This document shows, piece after piece, positions 1-10,390 of a stretch of 64,000 bases of DNA (within the stretch, counting starts at the first letter, position 1; every line of letters begins with the position of its first letter). The position numbers and the translations under genes were made by a program. The notes below the pieces were generated by a model that was not told the origin of the DNA, searched no databases, and saw only the letters and a program-made list of their open reading frames with translations. The DNA lies in NCBI GenBank assembly GCA_026214975.1, contig JAOBSW010000466.1:1-64000 (forward strand), read 5' to 3'. This stretch comes from Gentiana macrophylla (lineage: Eukaryota > Streptophyta > Magnoliopsida > Gentianales > Gentianaceae).

Positions 1-214
1 GTCACTTATTACTAGTCTACGAGGGGTATTAGCTAGTTTTGCTTTGAGTTTTTCAAGTTTGGATTTAGTGGAAGTTTTCTATGGCTATGCACACACACGA
101 TGGTGAACTTCTAATTTATTGACTATGTGGTATATGTGTTGAGGTGTCTATATTCTTTCCGAGCCTTTATATTGTTTTGTTTTGCTCGACGAGCAAAGTT
201 TAAGTGTGGGGAGT
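1..214 (+). other. 3' noncoding end of an Athila-type Ty3/gypsy element with polypurine tract
   Basis: No coding frame is visible. The stretch ends in a purine-rich run (about 200-213, aagtttaagtgtggggag) directly before an LTR that begins TGTTAAGG. The same purine run followed by TGTTAAGG recurs at 40911-40931 in element H1. That makes this the 3' untranslated tail and plus-strand primer site of an Athila-like element whose body lies to the left of the window. Confidence 0.7.
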
Positions 215-1742
215 TGTTAAGGGTGAATTTACGTGTTTTATAACGCTATATTTTATAATGTTTTCCCACATTCGTATGAATCGCATGGAAATCGCGTGTT
301 TAAATGGAATATTGAGCAAACGATATTTTTATAGACTTAATCGCAATATTGATATGTTTATGTGATTTTATGGTTGAAATATAATTATTTGAATACTATT
401 ACGCTTTGCGTATGTTTTCCATGTGTTATGTGTATGTTTATTGTGCTCAAATGATGATTTAAAGAAATTAAAAGTCGAGCTAAGTTGATTGAAGAAAGAG
501 ATAATGATGATTTGGAAGGAAGGAAAGAGATAAGTATGCAAGAATCCTATTCAAGGCAGCATGAACGTCATTCATGAAGCGCCCATACCGAACGAAAGGC
601 CTGGCACCGGACGCTCGTCCATGAAAGCGATTTTGATACGTAGAGTTTGAACGGAAGTCGGACGAAAGGCCTGGAGGGGAGTTCAAGAATGTCGGACGAG
701 CGCCATTATAGTGAACGCCCGCCCATCCGACCGACTTTAGAGAAACCGACTTTGGAGGCTATAAATACCACTGCTTTTCACACATGGGGATACCAATAGA
801 TAATTCGAACCCTAATTTCATAAAGGCCTTCAGCCATGCTTTTACTCTATTTTCTCAGCTTTATGCAATTAAATTCCTAGATTAGATTAGATATATTCAT
901 GTCTTTACTTCATCAATTCAAGTTGCAACAAGGATGCTAAGAGGCTAAAACCTCTTGAACAAGCTGCCAGAAGCCTTCCTTCAACAATTCGCCTGATTCG
1001 TGATTAACTGTGAGTATCTATTTCAAGTTCGCTTTTATCATGTTTTGTATGTTTTTGCATGTTTAATCGAAAGATGCTTGCTTTGATGATTGTTTATTTG
1101 ATGAAAATCATGTTAACGATAGATCACCGTGATAAAAGAATAGATCTTCGATCTAACTAAAACTAGAGTTATTAGATTGATTTTCTAGATTAGAAATTGA
1201 AAGATTTCACGCCTAGGTTAGAAAGACGTAATCTTTAACATCGAGAGATAAAAGATTAGAAAACGAACTCGCCTACTTGCGGCAGAGTAGGAGTTTATGC
1301 CTTCGATTAGGTGAATCACTACTGAGTAGAGATCACGAATTAATTCGAATTAGAATTGAGTGTTGATAGGATAGGTGGATCGATTGCTTGTTCTGCTCGC
1401 TATAATTTGATTTTTAACCTTCAACTTGAATTGCTTAGTTAGTTTATCTTTTAATTGCAAATTAGTTTAGTTTAGTTCAAATCGGTTCGCAACCAATCTT
1501 TCCTGGCTTTAGACTTGTTCTTTTGTCCAGTTTTGTGTTTTGTTTAAGTTTAGTTTTGTTTCAATCATTGCTTAGTGTAGTTTCGTGACATAGTTAGTTT
1601 AGATAGACAAAACGGGATTTGCAATCGCCTAGTTCCTCAGATCGACCGGCATTAACCACTAGTACTACGATCCTTATACTTGAGGTTAACCGGTTTATAA
1701 ATATTTATTACTTGTTTATTCGCATTAGATAAATCCGGGACA
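215..1742 (+). repeat. LTR of the Athila-type element (3' LTR by position)
   Basis: The LTR starts TGTTAAGG after the polypurine tract and ends near gggaca at 1742, about 1.53 kb. It has the layout of the LTRs at 31263-32836 and 49283-50904: an AT-rich start, a GC-rich zone of gacgNNcgtcc-like motifs (about 560-735), a TATA box at 760-768, and a U5 full of gtttagtt-type runs. The nine bases after it (agtttttgg) resemble those that join LTR and primer site in H1. The primer site itself is absent and different sequence follows. Confidence 0.7.
760..768 (+). promoter_or_regulatory. TATA box of the Athila-type LTR
   Basis: The sequence is ctataaata in gaggctataaatacc. The same element occurs at the equivalent place in the H1 LTR (31792-31800) and on the minus strand of the H2 LTR (50329-50337). 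It lies just downstream of the cluster of gacg/cgtcc motifs, as expected for the U3 core promoter. Confidence 0.6.
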
Positions 1743-3328
1743 AGTTTTTGGACTATAAAGTGTTATATTGATTAAATTAATATGGTGGTATTTATTTATT
1801 ATGAATAAATTAAATACTTAGATATTGATTATGTTGATTAATTAAAGAATATTCTCGATGCCAATTTATTGGCATATGGGCGCCGCTTTTAAATATATGA
1901 GATACATTTGATTGTGCAATTTAATTAATAGTATTATCATATATTAATATTAGACATTAATAGATTTGTATAAATTGATTTATGGTAATATGGTAAAGAT
2001 AGTCAATACTAGATATTGACAATATCTTGATTTATTTAATATGAGATATTAAATTAAATGAGATAAATCTAAAATATCTATTTTCCTTATTTTACTTGCA
2101 AAGGTTTTTTTCTTCTCGATCTACATGTGTTTTTCTCATTGAGAATGGGAACATAAAGTATGACCTACCCCCATAAGCAAGTGGGTTGGCTAGCTCTTTG
2201 AACATCACAATTTCAAGAGTTCATAATTCTTATGGAAAATAGAGAGCTTCTAGAGAGAGTTTTGAGAGAGAGGAAAGACCGCTCTAGCAACCGGATTTTT
2301 CTGTGGGCTATCCAAAGAGGATTCCGGCAGGTGCTCGTGTGGATATTGATAGAGGCCGGACACGTGGACGGATTACGGCAACTACTACTCTCCTTAGTCG
2401 GTCAAAGGCCGATCTTATAGATCAAGCGAGGTAATCATCGCCTACTAACTTAATGTGTTTATCAGATAAACTAAGTCGATCTTCGGATCACAAATCAAAT
2501 TTTAAATTCGTCACAGAAAACTAGTTGGTTTCAAACAAAAATCTCAAAGCGGCCACCTACTCGCGATTCGACTTTCATACATCGAGTATTCTAGGCATTG
2601 ACCTTGTCCGACGGTCGAAAAGAGTTGACATTGACGCTCCGGGGCCAAGTTGACCTTCAAAGATTCGGGCTTTGGTCAAATTAAAAATGCGAAAACCGGC
2701 AACGAGGCTCGCTACCCAACAACCGCATATCTGTCATCATTACCCCTCACTAGTCCAAAAGTGAGGTCGCAGGGTAAGGTTTGGGTCACGGTCAGAAACT
2801 TAACAAAAGATCAAATCACAAGAGATAAAAATGAAATTCAAAGCAGTGAGAAAATTGTTAAATTGTGATGATAAATTAGGAGTTTCAATAAAAGATTGAT
2901 TCTTATTTTAAATTTACTTTATGATAACAGTCTATCTTAAATAATTTTAATCTTTTTTTACCTAATTTTTCCCTCATATATAAAGGAGGAGCTTGTAACC
3001 TTTTGATATCAATTCAATAAAACATCAGTTTTAGTAATGAATTAATTACAAGATTTACCGTCGCCTTCTAATTCACCAGACCGTCTGCCTTCATTTTTTT
3101 CTTGCTATGTAAAAGAGGTGCTCATATTCTGATATCTTCTAGGTAATCATCATGATAATATCATTTGTCACTATGAGAAACGTAGAAATTACTCGATTAA
3201 TTATGGCTATAGGTTGGTTACCACTTTTGTTTATAATGAATTAATTACAGTATGATCGTTGTCTTCTAATTCACCAGATCCTATTAGGGATCATTTTTGG
3301 AAACTTCCGGTACGACCTAGGGTGCATC
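1743..3328. other. Unassigned repeat-like region with an LTR-like promoter and poly(A) stretch
   Basis: No protein domain is recognisable; the short open frames at 2232-2420 and 2650-2868 match nothing I know. A tatataaa at 2977-2984 is followed about 35 bases later by aataaaa (3016). That spacing suggests the U3/R part of an old LTR. A roughly 45-bp direct repeat (3036-3080 and 3235-3279, aatgaattaattaca to ttctaattcaccaga) lies 199 bases apart. It is probably a pile of decayed retroelement ends, but the boundaries cannot be set. Confidence 0.4.
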
Positions 3329-3612
3329 TGTTAAGCATATAAATGATGCAGAAGAGGATTTGCAAGAATCAAAAAGGATAGATTTTGAAGAAAGGGTCGG
3401 AGAATGGCTTGCCATATCCGACACTTGCAATCAACAGAAATTTGTGGATTGCTAAGGATTGTCTATTGCACTAAAGGGGCAGAGTTGTCTTTGACAAAAT
3501 AGGGATTTCAATTAGGGTTTTATTATTTCCTCTTCTATTTAAAGCATTGTATCATACAATTGTACTATCATCGAATACAATACCAATTGTTAAAAGGTTC
3601 CTCAATGCTTCA
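3329..3612 (+). repeat. 5' LTR of copia A
   Basis: It starts TGTTAAG and ends CA right before the primer site. It aligns along nearly its full length with 22031-22309. Shared landmarks include ggattgctaaggattgtc, agggttttattatttcc and accaattgttaaaaggttcc. Differences are scattered, so the element is not recent. Confidence 0.85.
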
Positions 3613-3626
3613 TGGTATCATAGCCG
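3613..3626 (+). other. Primer binding site of copia A (tRNA-iMet type)
   Basis: The sequence tggtatcatagccg lies directly after the LTR. The usual plant copia site is complementary to the 3' end of initiator tRNA-Met (tggtatcagagc). One base in the core differs here. Confidence 0.7.
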
Positions 3627-3899
3627 TAAAAACACTCTTAATACTTAAATTTACCTTTTCCACTTTCGCTATGGCCCTCATGGCCAAGGAAGAAGGATTG
3701 ACTATGCAAAGATTTTCATCGTTGTTTAGAGTTTGTGTTTTAAATCAAACTCAATTTTTCAAATTTCCTCCTATGGAGATCACATGTGATTCCATTAATC
3801 AAGAGCCTTGGTGTTTACCACCACATCTCATCTAGTGAACACTCTATAAAAAGACCAAGAATGAGGCAGTGAAGAAATTGACAACCATGAATACATCAC

Positions 3900-4620
3900 A
3901 TGGACGGTCAATGATGGCCTCTTTTTTTCATGGTTGCTTGGGACCATGAAAGAAGAAATAATCAAGATGATTCATAGAGAGGAATTCACAACCTACCAAC
4001 TCGGGAAATCTGATCAACTACTTCTCTCTCAGAGCAGTAGAAAGAAGGAAATCGTAAAAAGTGCCAATTCATGATCAAGAAGGGCACCGTAACAAAGGAT
4101 GAATACCTAAGGGAATTCAAATCCCTTTGTGATAACCTAGCAAGCAATCAAGAAACCAAGGGTGTATATGTATAAGGTTTTCCAATTTGCTCATAGCCTT
4201 GGTTGTGAATACTCAAGTTTCAAAGACACCCATGCTCACCAAACCTCCATATCCTTCTTTCTCACAATTTGTCATGGCCCCTTCAAGGTTATGAACAAAC
4301 CTTTCATACTCGTAAATTATCTCAAAATGAAGCCACATATCAACTACATGCTTTCTTCTCACCGAGTGGCCATGGTAGAGGCAAGAGGTGGTGGTAGAGG
4401 CCAATACAACTCTAGATTCAGGGATTTGCTCCTACAGAAGGCTTACCAACATAGAAGGAAAGCAAAGGAGATATGATTCTAAAGAGCAGCCTCAAGAGAA
4501 TCGAATAGCCATAGCCAACAGATCTCCACAAGATCCACCACTTGTGTGTCGATCTGTGGAAAATTTAATCATGCTACCATTGATTGTTGGTACAAGTTTG
4601 ACTATGCTTACCAATCGAGA
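3900..4620 (+). pseudogene. copia A gag remnant with zinc knuckle
   Basis: Gag is the capsid/nucleocapsid polyprotein that packages element RNA. Broken frames carry a typical copia gag series: DEYLREFKSLCDNLA at about 4100-4140, VFQFAHSLG and FKDTHAHQTS at about 4173-4235, and KPHINYMLSSHR followed by a Gly/Arg-rich stretch at about 4330-4425. A nucleocapsid knuckle, ICGKFNHATIDCW, lies at about 4558-4600. The pieces are in different frames, separated by stops and indels. The first cysteine of the knuckle is offset by one base. The region 3627-3900 probably holds the N-terminal part, but I could not read it confidently. Confidence 0.7.
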
Positions 4621-4679
4621 GGAGACTCATAAGGCCTTTGCTTCCTCATAACATGAGATTAGACAGACACGGGCTTCTA

Positions 4680-5240
4680 TGCAAAGTTCATTGTGCTTTA
4701 TGGGGACTCGTCCCTGCTTTTATCTAATCACCCTATAAGCATTATGTGGGGTTTATTGAGACTTTTCCAGGTTCTCTTGGTTGTACCTACTAAAGATGAA
4801 ATCAGAATTATGTGATGCGTTTGTTAAGTTCTAGAAATTGGTGCAACACCCTTTCAAGATCACTTGAAGGACTGTGTAATTGATTTGAAAATCTTCTGCC
4901 CCTACACTCCAGAACAAAATGGAGTGGCTGAAATGAAGCACAAGCATATAGTTGAAACTAGGCTCACTATGATGTTCCCTCTTGGGCGCCCCTAAATCTC
5001 TGGGTTGAAGCTTTTAGCACAACACTATACCACATCAACATATTGCCTTCTTCTGCTTTACAGTTTGGCACACCATATCACAGGCTCTACAGCAGTCAAC
5101 CTGACTACAATGGCTTGAGGGTATTTGGTTGTCAATGTTTTCTTTCTTTGATGAACCATACAGACTCCAAATTTGCAAAAAAGAGTTACCAGTGTCTTCC
5201 TAGGGTATATCCATATGCACAAGGGTTACAGATGTCTTGA
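4680..5240 (+). pseudogene. copia A integrase remnant, first part
   Basis: Integrase inserts the cDNA into the genome. Fragments in shifting frames match the copia catalytic core. They run from LWGLVPAFI-like residues near 4700, through YTPEQNGVAE at about 4907-4935 and HIVETRLTMM, to LRVFGCQCFLSL at 5116-5151 and the start of the C-terminal region. The segment holding the second catalytic Asp is missing between about 4840 and 4870, so an internal deletion is present. The protease that should lie between gag and integrase is also gone. The frame breaks at 5240, where element E2 was inserted, and continues at 19891. Confidence 0.8.
5236..5240 (+). repeat. Target-site duplication cttga, left copy (right copy 19886-19890)
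   Basis: The 5-bp sequence cttga borders the composite insertion on both sides. Joining tacagatgtcttga to acccaactctaagag, with one copy removed, gives an uninterrupted integrase frame reading GYRCL-EPNSKRVFIFQHV. This confirms the insertion point independently of the repeat itself. Confidence 0.85.
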
Positions 5241-5242
5241 TG

Positions 5243-6829
5243 TGTTTGGTTAAGTTTAGGGGGGGTGAATAAACTTAACACTTAAAAATTTTTGGAGTTT
5301 ACAAACTAAGCAGGGTTCAATAGTCTGCTGACCTTCAGCAGTCTGTTGACTATTGAAACTATTAAATTTTTTGCAGCAGAATATATTAGATAAAGACTTG
5401 TTTCTTGTTGTTTAAAGATGACACTAAGTGATAGATACTCAGTAGTGTAAGTATGTGATTTCAGTAGCTAGTTCAGCAGGTTGATATGATAAGCATGAAA
5501 AATAAAGTAAATTGCAGAAAGTAATTGCAGTAAAGTAAAGTAGGCAAGTTTTATTGTGGTTCCAGGTGGTGTAATCATGTCAGTCCACTCTTCTCCTGTG
5601 ATGTTGGAGGAAATTCACTAGAGTCTTTTGAGATAGCTGTTACAAAAGTCCCTAAGCTGTCTGTCCTTGACCAATGACTATGGCTTCACAAACTGAACAC
5701 TAGAAATAGGTAGGATTGTTGCTCCTAAGTATTCCACTAGTCCTTGAAGGTAGGATTGCCTCTTCACCAGCTTCACTACAAAAACAACAGTCCTTGACAC
5801 TTCAGCAGTGCTTCAATGTCTTCAGGTTCTTCTTAAAAAGAAGGGGTTGAATCAAGAAAGTGATTCAGCTTCAGCAAGCTTTTGATTAGGATGAAAAGAT
5901 CAGCAGCTTATGATCTCCAAGTGTAAATACTAGATGATTCTTGAATGCAATAACACTTGAAGAAAATTCTTGATCAGTATCAAAGTTTAGTTCAGCAGGG
6001 TATAATGCTCTTGATTTCTTGTAAGTTCGGTGTATAATCTAATTCCATGGGTCTTCTATTTATAGGTGAAAATCCTATGTTTGAATTTGAATTTCAAATC
6101 GACCGCTATAGGATTTTTTCGATTATTCCTAAATTCACTCTGTTGTACATCTCTGATCAGTGTCGTTGTCCTTCTCGACAAACAATACCAACCAATGAAT
6201 TAATTCCATTTGATTTGGCTCAAATCCTTACAACGTCCCTTTCATCCTAGCCTTTGACTCGATTAATCCAAAGGCTTGTAAATCATCCTTATCCATTTAA
6301 TCTTCCAGAAAACTTGGATTAATTCGATCTTTACACTCAGCAGACACCTGTTGTATAAGTCTGCTGATGTCCATATATGGTCAGCTGACTGCTTCTCATC
6401 TAACTTTTTATAATGAAGTTAGAGTACAATTTTAAGTATAACTAAGTTCCTTTCATCACATTTACTTTTGTGGAACTTGGACATTCAATACAAGGTATAT
6501 GTGATTAGTTTAGGTCATCACAGACTCACCTAAATTCTGATATCATATCCTTGACTTATAAACTTCAATACTAAGTTTGATCCCTTAGCCTTTATTATTG
6601 AGTTTGAACCCTCGGCCTTCAACCATCAGCAGGTCCTAGACACTCTACTGACTTCTATCCTAGATAGGTCTGCTGAACAAGTCAGCTGACCTCTTTACAG
6701 TGCTTGTTTGATCAAACCTATACAAAGATCAACCTCAAATAAACTCGTACATTCATTCTAGATACCTTTTGCTTTTGCTCTATAACAACTAGTCCGACAC
6801 TCCTCATTAAAACTAAAACATGTCCAACA
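5243..6829 (-). mobile_element. Solo copia-type LTR B inside the 5' LTR of E2
   Basis: The unit runs from tgtttggttaag to tgtccaaca and has no internal region. Five-base flanks tgatg (5238-5242) and tggtg (6830-6834) differ at one position and look like a target duplication. Removing the unit and one flank rebuilds the E2 LTR start TGTGATTCC next to cttga. Orientation is inferred as minus because a TATA box (cctataaatag on the minus strand, 6056-6066) lies downstream of repeated tcagctga and tcagcagac motifs. It is probably a solo LTR left by LTR-LTR recombination. Confidence 0.75.
6056..6066 (-). promoter_or_regulatory. TATA box of solo LTR B
   Basis: On the minus strand it reads cctataaatag. 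The motif-rich zone 6340-6700 lies upstream of it on that strand, matching the U3 layout of copia E LTR at 29584-29876. Confidence 0.5.
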
Positions 6830-6834
6830 TGGTG

Positions 6835-7310
6835 TGATTCCCATTGAAAAAAAACTTTATTAATTTTTTTTTTTATAGTTTTTTTAGTTATTGTTATTTG
6901 GGGGAAATTTATCTCACATTACTTAGATATTTTTTATTTATTGTTAGTTAAAATTTTTGGGGGAAATTTATCCCAGATAGCTTATTTGCTTGGAAATTGT
7001 AGTCTATATAAGGCATTTAGGTGTTTCTGTTACAAACTACAAAAAAATTATTGAGTGAATTATTATAAAGTTTTCAAGCTTTTTTGTAAGTATTCTATTC
7101 GTAAAGTATTCAAATCTGAACTTATCAAAGTTACGAGCATACCTTGTGGCGTTTAAACACCAAGGTTCTTAGGTACAGGTTATCTAAAGGTTGAGGTCAT
7201 ATCAAGGTTCTTGATTACAGGTTAGCTAAGGGTTGTGGTGCTCGTTTCCATTGATACTTTTAATCTGTCCATGTGCAATTTCAAATGTGATTTGGTTACG
7301 AACCACATCA
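6835..7310 (+). repeat. 5' LTR of E2 (main part)
   Basis: It matches 12537-12639 at its start (tgattcccattga, then T-rich) and 19489-19882 over the rest. Shared landmarks include gagtattctattcg and the repeated gcattt/caaggttcttag region. A TATA-like tatataagg is at about 7007-7015. It ends aaccacatca. The first two bases of this LTR (TG) lie at 5241-5242. Confidence 0.8.
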
Positions 7311-7328
7311 ATTGGTATCATAGATCAG
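7311..7328 (+). other. Primer binding site of E2 (tRNA-iMet type)
   Basis: The sequence attggtatcatagatca begins immediately after the LTR end. It matches the usual tggtatcagagc site except for one core base. Confidence 0.7.
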
Positions 7329-7441
7329 TAATTAAAGATATCAAATATACCTTTTATTTTTTATTTTTTTAGTATTTTCTTTCTTATTGCCCGCATTTTT
7401 TTCTCCTTTGTTATTTTATTTTCTTTCTCCCCCCTTCTTTT

Positions 7442-7916
7442 ATGTTCTCTATTTACTTCAACCCCTTCATTATGGGAAATTCTAACATGAAGACTCCTGA
7501 ATCGCCACATAGGTTACTCTATATAAGAGTACCCATGGTAGAACTTCCCCTTCATTATTTGTCTCGACGACCCTCCTTATTTCTGGTTTCGCTTCCCATG
7601 GGGATTTTTGAACGACGCCGAAGGTACCCATGCCAAAGAGCAATTTGTCTTTCATACGTGGTCGGCGGCAGCAATCGTAATAGACTTCACATGTGCCATG
7701 GCTTTGAATACGTGCTTGTTTCTCGTGTCTCCGCTGTTTTTGGGTCTAATTGCTTATTGCTCGGTGTTCTCCATTGCTGCTATGGTGACAGGTCGACAGC
7801 CTCTCCGCCTTGACATACTTCAATCGTTCACTGGAACACAATTGAGTGTAATACTAACGCTTTTGGGTGGTTTCATTTCAGATTATTGCTTCTGTTTCTT
7901 ATGCATATTACACTAA
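7442..7916 (+). other. Overlapping open frames of unknown nature in E2
   Basis: Two frames stay open across the same DNA: 7442-7813 (123 codons) and 7608-7916 (102 codons). The second encodes a strongly hydrophobic stretch at about residues 29-60, rich in Leu/Ala/Phe/Ile, with a polar N-terminus and could hold one or two membrane segments. I recognise no family. The composition is less AT-rich than the surroundings. It could be transduced host sequence or a chance open frame. Confidence 0.25.
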
Positions 7917-8172
7917 AGATTTGGTTCAACTATATGTGAGGAAGTTTGCTTCTACTGTGTATAATCAATTCACTGACTAATTAACTGCTGTTTATGTGAA
8001 TAAGAGTGAGTTAGTTAGCTAATGTTGGTTTTAGGCTTTGCAATCCTTAAAAGCTGCAGGCTTTATTACATACCATTGAAGATTATAACACACTACAGTT
8101 TAAGTTAACCAACATCTGGACACATTACTACTGCTTGTTATTTTACAATCTTCTTAGTCTTCATCCTACTTC

Positions 8173-8277
8173 ATATTATGTCTTTTCAGGAGCCAGAAGA
8201 ACTCAGGCACATCAATTAGTAATAGGTATGAGAGGGTTAATGTTGGATCCTCAAGGACAAATGATTGATTTACCCAT
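8173..8277 (+). pseudogene. rpoC2: Plastid rpoC2 fragment (nuclear plastid-derived DNA)
   Basis: The DNA encodes a short block of the plastid RNA polymerase beta'' subunit. GAR is followed by HQLV, then [17 protein letters not shown], which is a highly conserved part of plant rpoC2. One T is missing in the preceding MSFSG stretch, which shifts the frame. A three-base insertion (extra Ile after HQLV) and altered residues after GAR show that it is not functional. Similarity stops abruptly on both sides. The piece is about 105 bp inside E2 and most likely reached the nucleus as plastid DNA. Confidence 0.8.
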
Positions 8278-8931
8278 ACTCTACGTTATGTATGCAACGG
8301 CCACCACCTAGGTATGACTCTACAAGTATACTAAATACTTAAAATCACAAACCAACCAACGCAAACACAGCAGTAATACACCTACACTATACTCACACCT
8401 TCCACTGTCTTTTGGAAAACATACACAGATATATTGGCTGCTGTGGTAGCCGTCTCAGGCACCCACGCAATGCTAAATTCGAGGCTAGCTTCGCTTGTAC
8501 CAATCCAGAATGCACCATAATTAAACAAGAGTATGTTCCTCCACTGTAATACTTTCTGTTCAACTATTGCTTAATAGAACCACAAAGACTACTTCACCCA
8601 CACCTTCTCAGACCACTACTTCTGAGCTTGTGGGGATCCTTCATGGGAACTTTTCAGGCAGCAAAGTACTATGCCCATAATTCTTTGCAAGCATCTCAGA
8701 GCATCCTCATTCTCGTGTAACTAACGTAATCTACTTGCTATGCAGTATGAAATGTAATTCTCAACATGACAGAAATAGCATTTAGAACTAACGAGTAGCC
8801 CACACCACCAGTGGGTAGTCCTACATAGCAATTGATCCAAATATCTGCCAAGCAAAAGAATTTTACAGAACTGGTACTCTAGCTACTACTTCTACTACTT
8901 ATTGTCGCTACATTTGCACTATCCAATTTAA
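8278..8931. other. E2 interior without recognisable genes
   Basis: Frames are closed by stops every few dozen codons. Short patches have a genic look in composition, but I can support no product. Likely intron or intergenic-type sequence if the exon-like pieces downstream are captured host DNA. Confidence 0.3.
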
Positions 8932-9111
8932 TCTAGCATATGCTACAATTGCTTAAAAGAAACAACATTTAGGATTGATAACAACATAGAGGCCGTCCAT
9001 CACGCCCATTCTCAAGGAATTGAGGATCTCACAGATTTGATGCTGTCATACTACGAGAGTGAGGAAATAATCCCTGTTTCCTACATTGAGCCAGATTTCA
9101 AGGTCACAGAA
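8932..9111 (+). other. Exon-like fragment (possible captured host coding sequence)
   Basis: One frame is open for 60 codons and has protein-like composition, including EDLTDLMLSYYESEE and PVSYIEPDFKVTE. An acceptor-like acatag lies at about 8985-8989. The frame ends where the TRIM element begins. I do not recognise the protein. Its codon use and acidic, aromatic-rich sequence look more like a host protein than retroelement gag/pol. This is inference only. Confidence 0.3.
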
Positions 9112-9545
9112 TGTTAGGATCAAGCGCTTACCGTTGTACTAAAACCAATTGGTGGTAGTAAAGGCGCAACTTTATTTCCTTTAACACGCCTCCTCAAGTG
9201 TGGGCCTTTAACAAGGTTGTGTCATCTAGGCACACAAAGGCAAGACCAAACTAGGCCAACAAGACAAAGAGGCCCAACACTTGCATAATAAACTGAGGGA
9301 GCCAGGATTTGATCCCAAGACCTCCCGCCTCGATACCATGTTAGGATCAGCGCCATCACTGTACTAAAACCAATTGGTGGTAGTAAGAAAGAACTTTATT
9401 TCCTTTAACACGCCTCCTCAAGTGTGGGCCTTTAACAAGGTTGTGTCATCTAGGCACACAAAGGCAAGAGACAAACTAGGCCCAACAAGACAAAGAGGCC
9501 CAACACTTGCATAATAAACTGAGGGAGCCAGGATTTGATCCCAAG
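9112..9545 (-). mobile_element. TRIM-type miniature retrotransposon with partial tandem duplication
   Basis: Two direct repeats (9112-9279 and 9339-9505, about 168 bp) begin tgttaggatca and end cccaaca. They flank only 59 bp. On the minus strand the base after one repeat starts a primer site (tggtatcgaggc), complementary to the iMet tRNA end with one change. A second copy of the start of the spacer (9506-9545) follows, giving the order LTR-spacer-LTR-partial spacer. It encodes nothing and depends on other elements for movement. Related copies lie at 63502-63940. Confidence 0.7.
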
Positions 9546-9629
9546 AAGCAATACCTACAGCTGTTACAAAACACCAGGTTTAAGTTCAATTATTCTCTAC
9601 TCTAATAAACAGTTGTGAACGTACTCTTT

Positions 9630-9776
9630 CCCGCAGAATGCATGGGTCGAGGTAACGATGAGCATAACAAACCTTCAACAAGAAATACGCCCACAATGCA
9701 TATACCGCACAGTGGCCCTCCCCAGTGGAATATTCTCATGCAGCATATGTCACCGGGATCACGTTGCTCTGCCACG
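9630..9776 (+). other. Exon-like fragment in E2
   Basis: An acceptor-like tttcccgcag (about 9627-9636) is followed by sequence open in two frames, one being CMGRGNDEHNKPSTRNTPT. It ends before a donor-like gtatta. The composition is balanced compared with the CA-repeat DNA after it. I do not recognise a family. Confidence 0.22.
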
Positions 9777-10164
9777 GTATTATATTCTCATTTAACATGA
9801 AACATATGAATTACACATTCACACATACACACACACACAACTGATAACCAGCAATATTACACATTCACAATGGCACATAGCGCACTGTTTCACACTCATT
9901 CGCACACTCGCATTTCTAATCCAAACCATTTGTATGTGACAACAAACAGATGCAGGGTACTTGCCCGGCTCAGTGACAAATACGGAACTATAACAACAAC
10001 CTTGTTTGACAAAAATGCATAGACATTATTGCACCGGACGGCGTCCGAACTCTATAAAATGAAAAACCATGTAATGCAGTCAACCAAAAGAAATTCACAC
10101 ACCAATATGTATACACACACACGCATATATATGTATGCATGTGTCGTACTAATATTATTCTAAT
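9777..10164. other. CA-rich simple-sequence region
   Basis: Holds short (CA)n runs at about 9818-9840 and 10111-10127 and otherwise unassigned AT-rich sequence. A minus-strand open frame here (9988-10260) is low-complexity and has no protein-like features. Confidence 0.5.
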
Positions 10165-10390
10165 CTTTGTGAAATATAAGGGCTTTGCCGAACTTATTGA
10201 CGAAACAGAAGAGTGGCTAAAAGAACAGATAATAATTGCAGAGGTGAAGGCCCAACGCAACTGATACAGAGACCGTGTTATTCGTTACAGGGTTCAGAAA
10301 TGGTATGTTAAAGACTTCACCGAAAAAGCTCAGACAATGCCATGTTCAAAAGTCCGGGCAGCGCAACAAGCGCAAGTCAGCAGCCGTTCT
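10165..10390 (+). other. Exon-like fragment with one internal stop
   Basis: One frame encodes GFAELIDETEEWLKEQ near 10180-10228, then a stop, and then continues in the same frame with YRDRVIRYRVQKWYVKDF and a Gln/Ser-rich tail to about 10390. The acidic helix-like segment followed by a basic aromatic segment looks like genuine protein. I cannot name it. It may belong to the same captured locus as 8932-9111. Confidence 0.28.

Noticed and set aside
480..686. Minus-strand open frame in the first LTR
   Set aside because: Produced by the GC-rich gacg/cgtc motif zone of an Athila LTR; no protein-like features.
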